Origin: Gordonia effusa NBRC 100432
GTDB lineage: Bacteria; Actinomycetota; Actinomycetes; Mycobacteriales; Mycobacteriaceae
Direction of reading: 5' to 3'
DNA: 46,433 bases
Assembly: GCF_000241305.1 (NCBI RefSeq)
Contig: NZ_BAEH01000019.1
Span: 1 to 46,433 of the forward strand
Both the position numbers and the translations under genes were made by a program. The notes under the pieces were generated by a model that made no database searches, had not been told where the DNA came from, and saw nothing but the letters and a program-made list of their open reading frames with translations. Below are positions 24,009-31,240 of this stretch, piece after piece (position 1 is the first letter of the stretch; each line of letters opens with the position of its first letter).

Positions 24009-25802
24009 GTGACCGCGCAGTCAAACGCGATCGGAGTCGACGACGTCGAGGCCTCGATTACGCCATCATCGATCGACCGGCTTGAATTGCCTCCAGCTGC
24101 ACCTGATTCGGGACATCCATCGTTGACCGTGTTCTCGGCCATGCGTCGTTTCTCGCCGTATATGTCGGGCCTGTGGGGAAGGCTGGCCGCGGCGGTCGGT
24201 CTGCAATTCCTCGACGTTCTGGCGAGTGTGGCGGTGGTCTATCTATTCGCCCATATCGTCGACGACGTACTCGCTACCGGTGATCTCCACGCTCTCATTT
24301 CGCCGATGATGTGGTGGATCGTGGTCACCCTCGCCGGCGCGACAGCATCGTATTGCGGCAGTATCCTCGCCGAAGTCGTCACCGAACGAATGCTGCTACG
24401 CCTGCGCACCGATCTTTACGCACACACCCAGCAGTTGGCGCCGCATACGCGTCGTCAGTTCCAGACCGGTGATCTGATCGCCCGGCACAGCAGCGACGTC
24501 GACGAAGTGGAGCAGTTGGTCTCATCCGGCATCGTGTCCGGCATCATCGCGGCCGCCTCGGTGATCGCCTATGCCGTTGCGGCAGTGTGGGTTCGATGGG
24601 ATCTGGCGCTGATCGCCTTCGTCCTCGCTCCGCTGTTGTGGCTGGTTGCCCGACGGTTCGGCCGAATTCTCAAGCGTGCCTCGCGAACTGAGCGGGCGGC
24701 CAACGGTGAGATCTCGTCACTGATCGCCGAGGGAATCGACAATGCGCACGCGATCGCCGCGGACAATCAGTTGGCTGCCGATCAGGCGCGCGTTGGCAGA
24801 CAAAGCTACCGCTGGATGCGCGCGCGAGTCTCGGAGGCGAAGGCTGGCGAGGCGTTCCAGCAGTCGGTTGTGGTCGTTGAATTGCTTTGTATGCTAGGCA
24901 TTTTGGCGCTTGGGGCCTGGCAGATCGCAGCAGGACGAACCACCATCGGTGGGCTTATCGCACTCACCGGCTACCTCGGTTATCTCTATCCGCAGATCCA
25001 AGCGCTCGGTGGACTGGCCGTGCAGGTGACGTCGGCGACCGCGAGCGCCGAACGGGTTGCTCAGGTGCTCGACGAACCGATCGGCCTTTCCGACGAGACC
25101 GAGCCGGTGGCAGCGATTGCTGCACCGACGCCCCACCGCGACGTCGGCGCGCGTATCGACTTCCGTGACGTCACGTTCGGTTACCCCGGAGCGGAAAGCC
25201 CAGTACTCGAAGGCTTTTCGTTGACCGTCCACCCGGGAGAGTGTATTGCGCTGACCGGTGCGAGCGGTGCGGGAAAGACGACACTCACGCATCTGCTGCT
25301 CCGGTTCTACGACCCTGATGAGGGGGCGGTTCAGGTAAACGGCGTCGACCTGCGCGCGCAACGGATTGCCGACGCTCGCGCCGGCACCACGCTGCTGCCG
25401 CAGCGGATCGCAATCTTTCACGGCAGTATCGCCGAGAACATCGCCTTCGGACGATCCGACGCCGACCGCAGTGCCATCGTCGCCGCCGCCCAAGCCGCCG
25501 ACGCCGACGGGTTCATCGGCCTGCTGCCCGACGGTTACGACACCGAGCTCCGTGATTCCGGCGCGAATCTCAGTGGCGGACAACGTCAACGGATCGCGTT
25601 GGCCCGCGCATTCCTACGCGATACCCCCGTGTTGGTGCTCGATGAACCGACGACCGGATTGGACCGAGAGACGGCCGATCGCATCCTCGGCCCGCTGCGG
25701 CGCTTGGTGTCGGGACGTACGACGATCATCATCACCCACGATCCAGTGGTCGCGGCGATGGCCGACCGAACGGTAGTGCTGGACGCGCAGGCGCCGAACT
25801 AG
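24009..25802 (+). CDS. ABC exporter (fused membrane and ATPase domains)
   Basis: About 597 residues from the GTG at 24009, preferred over the ATG at 23931 because AAGGAG lies 5 bp upstream. Six membrane helices with a coupling segment (about residues 50-320) precede a nucleotide-binding domain with Walker A GASGAGKTTL, Q-loop LLPQR, signature LSGGQRQRIALARAF and Walker B VLVLDEPT. It is a homodimeric or heterodimeric half-exporter of the MsbA/LmrA kind; substrate unknown. The gene stands alone, with a promoter region of 261 bp before it. Confidence 0.93.
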   Translation: MTAQSNAIGVDDVEASITPSSIDRLELPPAAPDSGHPSLTVFSAMRRFSPYMSGLWGRLAAAVGLQFLDVLASVAVVYLFAHIVDDVLATGDLHALISPMMWWIVVTLAGATASYCGSILAEVVTERMLLRLRTDLYAHTQQLAPHTRRQFQTGDLIARHSSDVDEVEQLVSSGIVSGIIAAASVIAYAVAAVWVRWDLALIAFVLAPLLWLVARRFGRILKRASRTERAANGEISSLIAEGIDNAHAIAADNQLAADQARVGRQSYRWMRARVSEAKAGEAFQQSVVVVELLCMLGILALGAWQIAAGRTTIGGLIALTGYLGYLYPQIQALGGLAVQVTSATASAERVAQVLDEPIGLSDETEPVAAIAAPTPHRDVGARIDFRDVTFGYPGAESPVLEGFSLTVHPGECIALTGASGAGKTTLTHLLLRFYDPDEGAVQVNGVDLRAQRIADARAGTTLLPQRIAIFHGSIAENIAFGRSDADRSAIVAAAQAADADGFIGLLPDGYDTELRDSGANLSGGQRQRIALARAFLRDTPVLVLDEPTTGLDRETADRILGPLRRLVSGRTTIIITHDPVVAAMADRTVVLDAQAPN

Positions 25803-25820
25803 GTTGGCAGTTGGCAGTCC

Positions 25821-25913
25821 GGCGCCGCGGCCAACCAGAATTCTGGAAATAGGCCGCCTGCCTAGGGCGGTATGCCCTCGCCGCACTGCTATTCGCCAGA
25901 TTTCTGCGGCGCC
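25821..25913. repeat. Dispersed palindrome with GGGCGGTATGCCCTCG core (copy C)
   Basis: Outer stem GGCGCCGC (25821-25828)/GCGGCGCC (25906-25913), then CAGAATTCTGG-AAATAG paired with CTATTCGCCAGATTTCTG with one mismatch and one bulge, then the core at 25865-25880. The right arm (CTATTCG...GATTT) resembles that of copy A, with matching changes in the left arm. It lies between convergent genes. Confidence 0.8.
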
Positions 25914-25920
25914 CCAACAA

Positions 25921-25955
25921 AAAGAACCGCCCCCACAGGATGGGAGCGGTTCTTT
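25921..25955. terminator. Two-way terminator between ABC exporter and mscL
   Basis: AAAGAACCGCCCCCA (25921-25935) pairs with TGGGAGCGGTTCTTT (25941-25955) with one mismatch and a five-base loop. A-rich and T-rich ends make it work in both directions. Confidence 0.9.
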
Positions 25956-25966
25956 GGTCCGACGAT

Positions 25967-26836
25967 CTAGCGTGAATGACGTCCTGGAGCATCGGGATCG
26001 TTACCCTGGGCCGGAAATCCACCCGATGGCGGGAAGTTCGACTGCGGTGGGTAATTACCTTGCGGCGGTGGGGGATACCCGCCCTGCCCGGGACCGGGAG
26101 GCGGGCTCGGCGGAGCGTAACCGCCGCCGGGTGGTGCCGCGGGCGGCGGTCCCTGCGGAGGCTGCGACGGCTGGATAGCCGGTCCGGCCGGGAATTTATG
26201 GGTCTGCAGCGGAATCGCGCCCGACGGCGGGCCGCCGTCGCGGGACGGCACGATCGCCGGTCCTTCGGATCCCGGATATCCCTGCGACCCGAATCCTTGC
26301 GGTCCGCTACCCGCTGGTGGCTGTGGTCCGCGACCGAACGGTCCGCTGTCGAACTGTCCGCCGTCAAACGGTCCGTTGTCGATAGATGGCGCGGCCTGGG
26401 CGGCAGCGTTGGCATCAGCCTCGGCGACGGTCTTGGCCTTCGCTCGTGCCGCGGCCTCGGGGTCGAGGATGTCGCGGATCTCGGTGAGCAGCGCGACCTC
26501 GACCTGCTCGGCGTCGTCCTTGGTGAAGCCGGCCAGTGCGGCCAGCTTGTTGTAGGGCAGCACGATGATGAAGTAGACCACCGCGGCGACGATGAGGAAA
26601 TTGATGACCGCGGTTATTACGGCGCCAATGTCGACGAAGGTGTTCGCGTTGTCATTGATCTGGAAACCGAGTCCGTCGGCCTTATCCGTTCCGATCGGTA
26701 TGGCGTTGATCAGAGGCTGGATGATCTTGTTGGTGAAGGCAGTGACGATGGCGGTGAATGCGGCACCAATGATGACCGCGGTGGCCAACTCAACGACATT
26801 GCCTTTGAGTATGAATTCCTTGAATCCCTTAAGCAC
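25967..26836 (-). CDS. mscL: Large-conductance mechanosensitive channel with long Pro/Gly tail
   Basis: 289 residues, about twice the usual MscL length (M. tuberculosis 151). The N-terminal 130 residues are standard: KGFKEFILKGNVVELATAVIIGAAFTAIV (helix 1 with the gate), and VITAVINFLIVAAVVYFIIV (helix 2), then the cytoplasmic helix VALLTEIRDIL. From about residue 135 a tail rich in Pro, Gly, Gln and Ser (GGYPPPPQGNYPPQ) runs to the end. The channel opens under membrane tension to release solutes. The tail's role is unknown. Confidence 0.94.
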   Translation of the reverse strand: MLKGFKEFILKGNVVELATAVIIGAAFTAIVTAFTNKIIQPLINAIPIGTDKADGLGFQINDNANTFVDIGAVITAVINFLIVAAVVYFIIVLPYNKLAALAGFTKDDAEQVEVALLTEIRDILDPEAAARAKAKTVAEADANAAAQAAPSIDNGPFDGGQFDSGPFGRGPQPPAGSGPQGFGSQGYPGSEGPAIVPSRDGGPPSGAIPLQTHKFPAGPAIQPSQPPQGPPPAAPPGGGYAPPSPPPGPGQGGYPPPPQGNYPPQSNFPPSGGFPAQGNDPDAPGRHSR

Positions 26837-27001
26837 GCTGTGCGGTCCTCTCGTGTAGATTCCGCTCTCGATTGCAGCATTGGGTCGTTCGGGCGGTTCA
26901 TCCTTCGCGAGGCTAAACCTGAGGTTGATCTTAAACCAATAGGATCATCCAATAACGAATGTGATGCACATTCGACACAGATGACCGAAATGGCCGAACC
27001 G

Positions 27002-27661
27002 TCAATGCAGCACGACTGTTAGGGCAGATTTCAGCCCGGCGGTTGCCACCCGCTGCGCCTCGACGTCGCTCATCGCGAGGAGAATCGGCCGTATACCAGT
27101 GGAATTGCCGCCGAAGCCGGTACTTCGCCGAGCCACACCGAGTGCGACGACGGCATCGCGGGCGAGCACATCTGATGTCTCGCTGAGCACATCGACGATG
27201 TCACCTTCGCGAAGAAGGTCGGCGACGGCGTCGTCGGCGAGTCGCACGGGGACCAGGCGTGAATCGCGTAAGCCCCGCAGCCCGACCGGCAGCCGTGCGG
27301 AGAGCAAGCGGACATCGGTCACGATTTCACCAGCGCGTACCCGGCCGGTGACGGTGCGGCCCACGCCGTCGGCGGATAACCGTAGTGCGCCGTCGGGTAA
27401 CGCGACGCCCGGGATACGGCGGATGGTGAGGTCGGAGGCGACCAGAAGACGGCCGGGCATCAGATCGTGAGCCGCGGTGATCACCGATTGTCCTTGCGCG
27501 GCACGGTGATCAGCGATTGTCATGACAGCGGCTACCGCTACCAAGACAATCGCGATGGTCCGCCGGATAATCACCGCGCGCAGCCAGCCGGGGCGCAACC
27601 AGGTGGAGATGCGATCGGCCCAGCGCGGGCTCAGGCGGGTGGAAAAGGTGTCGAATCGCAT
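27002..27661 (-). CDS. SAF-domain secreted or membrane-anchored protein (Rv0990c region)
   Basis: 219 residues from the ATG at 27661; the frame extends upstream but the extension would cross the DnaA-box pair and the divergent gene. One membrane helix (IIRRTIAIVLVAVAAVMTIADH) is followed by a SAF domain (SVITAAHDLMPGRLLVASDLTIRRIPG...GRTVTGRVRAGEIVTDVRLL), as in CpaB and antifreeze-type proteins. CpaB acts in Flp-pilus assembly but no tad genes are nearby. Divergent from nhaA. The 165 bp before mscL (26837-27001) hold nothing I recognise. Confidence 0.82.
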   Translation of the reverse strand: MRFDTFSTRLSPRWADRISTWLRPGWLRAVIIRRTIAIVLVAVAAVMTIADHRAAQGQSVITAAHDLMPGRLLVASDLTIRRIPGVALPDGALRLSADGVGRTVTGRVRAGEIVTDVRLLSARLPVGLRGLRDSRLVPVRLADDAVADLLREGDIVDVLSETSDVLARDAVVALGVARRSTGFGGNSTGIRPILLAMSDVEAQRVATAGLKSALTVVLH

Positions 27662-27710
27662 GTGGCACAACATAGTTGCCGTGCAAGAGGAAGTTGTCGA
27701 TGACGCTCGG

Positions 27711-27750
27711 TTATCCACAGCGGTTCGCGCGTCAGCCGATCTGTGGATAA
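27711..27750. promoter_or_regulatory. Pair of inverted consensus DnaA boxes
   Basis: TTATCCACA (27711-27719) and TGTGGATAA (27742-27750) are two exact consensus DnaA boxes in inverted orientation, 22 bp apart, in the 98-bp gap between the divergent SAF gene and nhaA. The second box ends 9 bp before the nhaA start. Confidence 0.65.
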
Positions 27751-27759
27751 GGTCGCAGC

Positions 27760-29040
27760 ATGGTTGAGGCACCGATACATCAGGATCGGTGGACGACGCT
27801 GCGGCGCCGGCTCTCCGCGGAGACCACCGGTGGTGTGTTGCTCCTGATCGCGGCGGCAGTAGCGTTGATCTGGGCCAATTCGCCGTGGCGCGAAGGGTAT
27901 TCGCGGCTGGTGGCCCTCGAAGTCGGTCCAAGCCAATTGGGATTACATCTCAGTCTGGGGCAGTGGGCCGCCGACGGACTACTGGCGATCTTCTTCTTCG
28001 TGGTTGGCGTCGAGTTGAAACACGAGGTAGTCGCGGGCAGTCTTCGACAACCCCGACTCGCCGGCGTGCCTATCGCGGCAGCGGTGGGTGGAATGGCTGT
28101 GCCGGCCGCGATCTTCGTCGCAGTGATCGCGCTGCGATCGAATGGCGATCCAGACCTGTTGCGCGGCTGGGCAATTCCCACTGCCACCGACATCGCATTC
28201 GCGGTGGCGGTACTTGCCGTGTTCGGTCGAGGTTTACCGATGGCGTTGCGTACTTTTCTACTGACCCTTGCCGTGGTCGACGACCTGCTCGGCATCGTGG
28301 TGATCGCGACCTTCTATACCGAAACGATCGATGTCGGGGCATTGGCCGGGGCGCTCGCGGTGATCGTGACGTTTGGTGTCGTAGTGCGGTTGGATCTGCG
28401 CGGGATCCGGTTTATGCGCCCACCGGTATTGATCGCACTTGGCGTCGTCGCCTGGGCATTGATGCACGAGTCCGGGGTGCACGCCACAGTGGCCGGAGTG
28501 TTGCTCGGGTTCACTGTGCCTGCGGTCGCCCGGTTTGGCGACATCGCACCGACCACGACGATCGAGCACGCCGTGCGGCCGTTCTCGACCGTCGTCGCGG
28601 TACCAGTATTCGCACTATTCGCCGCTGGGGTGTCGATCATCGGAGCAGAAGGCGGATTGGCGACGATGTTGTCGTCGCCGGTGACCGTGGCGATCATCGC
28701 GGGGCTGGCCGTCGGAAAGGTGGTCGGCGTGCTGGGAACAACCGCGCTGGTCACCTGGCTGACGCCGCTGCGACTACCCGATGCCGTTGGCCTGCGCGAC
28801 TTGGTCCCGGTCGGAGTGTTGACCGGCATGGGGTTCACCGTGTCCCTGCTGATCGCCGAACTGTCGTTTCCCGACGGTCCCGATCACGACGCCGCCAAAG
28901 TCGCGATCCTGATCGCGACGGTGATCGCCGCTGTCGTCGGGGCCGGGACGCTGCGCTGGGATGCGCATCGGGCCAGGTCAGATGATATGAACCAAGATGG
29001 TGTGGTCGACGTCGATACCGCGGTCATCGGTGGCAATTAG
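27760..29040 (+). CDS. nhaA: Na+/H+ antiporter NhaA
   Basis: 426 residues with about twelve membrane helices. Family marks: FFFVVGVELKHEVVAGSLR after helix 2, the discontinuous helix 4 sequence WAIPTATDIAFAVAVLAV, and the paired aspartates in LTLAVVDDLLGIVVIATFY (the transport site, D163/D164 of E. coli). It extrudes Na+ in exchange for protons and supports salt and pH tolerance. The C-terminal end is hydrophilic (DDMNQDGVVDVDTAVIGGN), and its stop lies inside a CIRCE operator for the next gene. Confidence 0.95.
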   Translation: MVEAPIHQDRWTTLRRRLSAETTGGVLLLIAAAVALIWANSPWREGYSRLVALEVGPSQLGLHLSLGQWAADGLLAIFFFVVGVELKHEVVAGSLRQPRLAGVPIAAAVGGMAVPAAIFVAVIALRSNGDPDLLRGWAIPTATDIAFAVAVLAVFGRGLPMALRTFLLTLAVVDDLLGIVVIATFYTETIDVGALAGALAVIVTFGVVVRLDLRGIRFMRPPVLIALGVVAWALMHESGVHATVAGVLLGFTVPAVARFGDIAPTTTIEHAVRPFSTVVAVPVFALFAAGVSIIGAEGGLATMLSSPVTVAIIAGLAVGKVVGVLGTTALVTWLTPLRLPDAVGLRDLVPVGVLTGMGFTVSLLIAELSFPDGPDHDAAKVAILIATVIAAVVGAGTLRWDAHRARSDDMNQDGVVDVDTAVIGGN

Positions 29041-29063
29041 CACTCGGAATGTTCGAGTGCCAT
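29037..29063 (+). promoter_or_regulatory. CIRCE element (HrcA operator) upstream of ruc
   Basis: TTAGCACTC (29037-29045), a 9-base spacer, and GAGTGCCAT (29055-29063). The CIRCE consensus is TTAGCACTC-N9-GAGTGCTAA, so the left arm is exact and the right matches 7 of 9, with the exact spacer length. It overlaps the nhaA stop and ends 47 bp before the ruc start, which fits heat-shock repression by HrcA. Confidence 0.85.
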
Positions 29064-29110
29064 TTTCGGTTAGACTGACAGACGCAAACATTGATCTCCC
29101 GGAGGTTTCG

Positions 29111-29401
29111 GTGCCAACCTACTCGTATGCCTGCACGGAGTGCGACAACAAGTTCGACATTGTTCAGTCGTTCTCCGACGACTCGCTGACCGTGTGTCCA
29201 GAGTGCTCCGGCAAGCTGCGCAAGCTCTTTAGCCAGGTGGGGATCGTCTTCAAGGGCAGCGGTTTCTACCGCACCGACAATCGCTCGTCGAGCAGTTCGA
29301 CGTCGTCGAGTTCGACCACCGAGTCGTCGTCGAGCAGCTCCTCGTCGAGTTCGGACTCGTCGTCGAGTACATCGACGAAGACCGCCGCAGCGGCGTCGTA
29401 G
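29111..29401 (+). CDS. ruc: FmdB-type zinc-ribbon protein, Ruc chaperone homologue
   Basis: 96 residues from the GTG at 29111 with GGAGG 5 bp upstream. The N-terminus PTYSYACTECDNKFDIVQS...VCPECSGKLRKLF is an FmdB zinc ribbon with two CxxC pairs. The C-terminal 45 residues are almost pure serine with Thr and a few Asp/Glu/Lys, encoded by a TCG/AGC-rich simple repeat. M. tuberculosis Rv0991c (Ruc) is a zinc-ribbon, redox-regulated chaperone with a disordered tail and belongs to the HrcA regulon; the CIRCE site here supports orthology. Confidence 0.85.
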   Translation: MPTYSYACTECDNKFDIVQSFSDDSLTVCPECSGKLRKLFSQVGIVFKGSGFYRTDNRSSSSSTSSSSTTESSSSSSSSSSDSSSSTSTKTAAAAS

Positions 29402-29473
29402 CCAGTTCTTCCGACCGTTGCGGTTAGTTCCCATTGCTCTATTCGTGGGACGACTCCACAACTATGGGAAGAG
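29402..29473. repeat. 72-bp palindromic repeat flanking the AbiEi-like gene (left copy)
   Basis: It begins CCAGTTCTTCCGACCGTTGC and ends CCACAACTATGGGAAGAG. The ends are inverted relative to each other (AGTTCTTCC/GGAAGAGTT, TTGCGG/CCACAA), with TCCCAT/GTGGGA pairing inside. It abuts the stop codon of the AbiEi-like gene. The copy at 30521-30592 has the same length, with 64 of 72 bases identical. Confidence 0.9.
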
Positions 29474-30421
29474 TTAGAGGATCCCGCCGCGAGTTAGTCC
29501 CTCGACCAGTTTGCGATGTAGCTCCCGTGGATTGTGGAGATCGCTCCAGGCCCAGCGGATGACCCATAGTCCGCGATCCCGGATCGCATCCTCGCGTAAC
29601 TTCTCCTCGTACACGACGTCTTCGACTGCCTTTGGCCCAAACTCTCGATTGCGGGTGTATTTGACGTGGCCGTCGAATTCGCCGACGACCTTGTCCTCCC
29701 AGCCGAAGTCGCACCAGGCCTTCGACGCACCCCCGCGCAGGCCGACCGCGTACTGAACGTCGGGATCTGGAATATCTTCGAACTCGAAAATGATTGCCCG
29801 ACTATAGGATTCGCCCACACTGGCTGCTAGCGGCGTGGCGAGCGGGATGCTCCGACGCAGCATCTCGATGCCATGCCACCGGCTCTGGCTCTGTGCGATC
29901 CGCTCCAAGTCGATAAGTTTCGCGCCTCGCCGAAGGCCCTGATCTAAGGCGGTGAGCGCCTGCGGAAATGTCCCGGCCCGCGCGACATCGGCGATTGTTC
30001 TGGACACGCTGGTAAGGGGCACGCCATCCTTCTCGACAAGGTCGTCCGGATCGATTGGCGCTTGATGGATGATGGCCCGGCCGGCGGCGCGGCCGGTCCC
30101 TTTCATCGTCGTGAAGTGGACGACGTCGAGGTCGGGGGATAGCAGCGGAATCCCGTGTAGTGCCGCTGCAGAACTATGACTGACGACCCGGTCGCCTCTA
30201 CTCGAACGTGCGGCAGCGATCACCTTGGCTCGGTATCGTTCCAGCTTTTCCGCGTGGACGTTCTCGGGATGTCCGGTGAGCGCACCCGTGGTCAAATAGT
30301 GCCCCCGCCAGGGCCGTTCGACGGTCCCAGCTCGAACGAGTCGTTTCAAGTCGTTGTCAGATGCTGACGTTCTAACGGCATGTGCGCGGGAAGTCAGTCC
30401 GCGCAGGTTTTCGTCGAACAT
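29474..30421 (-). CDS. AbiEi-type antitoxin/DUF559-like protein
   Basis: 315 residues from the ATG at 30421. The N-terminal part (FDENLRGLTSRAHAVRTSASDNDLKRLVRAGTVERPWRGHY) is a winged-helix 'start from the left' domain of AbiEi antitoxins, and VVSHSSAAALHGIPLL is the typical central motif. The C-terminal part (AWCDFGWEDKVVGEFDGHVKYTR...VEDVVYEEKLREDAIRDRGLWVIRW) matches DUF559, an endonuclease-like fold with D/E-x-D-G-x-x-K residues. No AbiEii toxin gene is adjacent, so it is an orphan. It interrupts the ruc/5-FCL neighbourhood and is bracketed by repeats. Confidence 0.85.
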   Translation of the reverse strand: MFDENLRGLTSRAHAVRTSASDNDLKRLVRAGTVERPWRGHYLTTGALTGHPENVHAEKLERYRAKVIAAARSSRGDRVVSHSSAAALHGIPLLSPDLDVVHFTTMKGTGRAAGRAIIHQAPIDPDDLVEKDGVPLTSVSRTIADVARAGTFPQALTALDQGLRRGAKLIDLERIAQSQSRWHGIEMLRRSIPLATPLAASVGESYSRAIIFEFEDIPDPDVQYAVGLRGGASKAWCDFGWEDKVVGEFDGHVKYTRNREFGPKAVEDVVYEEKLREDAIRDRGLWVIRWAWSDLHNPRELHRKLVEGLTRGGIL

Positions 30422-30520
30422 CAGCCAAGCGTCGCACGGCAATGAGACGCCGCCCGGCGCTGACGAGTCGTGGCGATATCGGCTGTGGATAGCGGTGCGT
30501 GCTGTGGATTCGGGTCGGCG

Positions 30521-30592
30521 CCAGTTCTTCCCACCGTTGCGGTCAGATCCCATAGCGATATCCGTGGGACGGCTCCACAACTATGGGAAGAG
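30521..30592. repeat. 72-bp palindromic repeat flanking the AbiEi-like gene (right copy)
   Basis: Same orientation as the copy at 29402-29473, with 8 differences in 72 positions, mostly clustered in the central loop. It lies 100 bp upstream of the AbiEi-like start and 12 bp from the 5-FCL stop. The two near-consensus DnaA-like words TGTGGATAG (30484) and TGTGGATTC (30503) precede it. Confidence 0.9.
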
Positions 30593-30603
30593 CACGACGC
30601 GCC

Positions 30604-31188
30604 TCAGCCCAGTTCAGTAAATCCGCCGTCGGGCGTTAGTGCCCACCCCACCCGGACGTCGGTCGATTCTTCGGGAAGTTCGTCCACTAGCTCGTTGTCG
30701 TAAACGACAGCGACCAATTCGGCATCGACACCGCTGAGACTGCGGTCGTAGTAGCCAGCGCCGCGGCCGAGTCGCACGCCGCGCCGGTCGACGCCGAGTG
30801 CGGGCACAAAGACCACGTCGACGGTATCGAGTACACCGGTACCCAGAGGCGCGCCTGCTGGCTCGAGTAGACCGAAGCGCCGTGTCTCCAGCGAGTCTTG
30901 GCCGTCGTAGGTAATCCAATCGAGCGCGGTTGGCTCGCCGTCGGGGACGACCGGCACGAGTACTCGGACGTCGCGGTCGGCGAGCGCATCGAGGAAGCTC
31001 AACGACCCGGGCTCGGTCCCGACGGGAATGTAGGCCGCGACGGTCACGTCGTATTCCAGCCGAAATGGCGCGGAGTAGACCCATTCGGACAGGTTTGCGG
31101 CCGCCTGTTCGCGCGCGAACATCGACATTGCCTCGCGCTGCGCCGACAATTCCGCACGTCGCTGCTCTTTGGCTGCGTTCCCAGTCAC
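30604..31188 (-). CDS. 5-formyltetrahydrofolate cyclo-ligase
   Basis: 194 residues from the GTG at 31188; the frame stays open far upstream, but that part is antisense to galU. AAKEQRRAELSAQREAMS is the typical N-terminus, AAYIPVGTEPGS the substrate region, and VVFVPALGVDRRGVRLGRGAGYYDRSL the conserved ATP/folate-binding motif near the end. It converts 5-formyl-THF to 5,10-methenyl-THF with ATP. Rv0992c is the M. tuberculosis counterpart. It is divergent from galU with 52 bp between starts. Confidence 0.93.
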   Translation of the reverse strand: MTGNAAKEQRRAELSAQREAMSMFAREQAAANLSEWVYSAPFRLEYDVTVAAYIPVGTEPGSLSFLDALADRDVRVLVPVVPDGEPTALDWITYDGQDSLETRRFGLLEPAGAPLGTGVLDTVDVVFVPALGVDRRGVRLGRGAGYYDRSLSGVDAELVAVVYDNELVDELPEESTDVRVGWALTPDGGFTELG

Positions 31189-31240
31189 TTCGCACCCTCT
31201 CGCCCGGAGGTTCAAAGCCATCGGCATTAGGCTGACGGCT

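Noticed and set aside
27711..27750. Replication origin
   Set aside because: Only two DnaA boxes, no AT-rich unwinding region, and no dnaA, dnaN or gyrase genes nearby.
27789..28985. 398-codon frame within nhaA
   Set aside because: Shadow of the NhaA frame, with no recognisable domain.
29402..30592. Insertion sequence
   Set aside because: The flanking repeats are direct copies of a palindrome and there is no transposase; the enclosed gene is AbiEi/DUF559-like.
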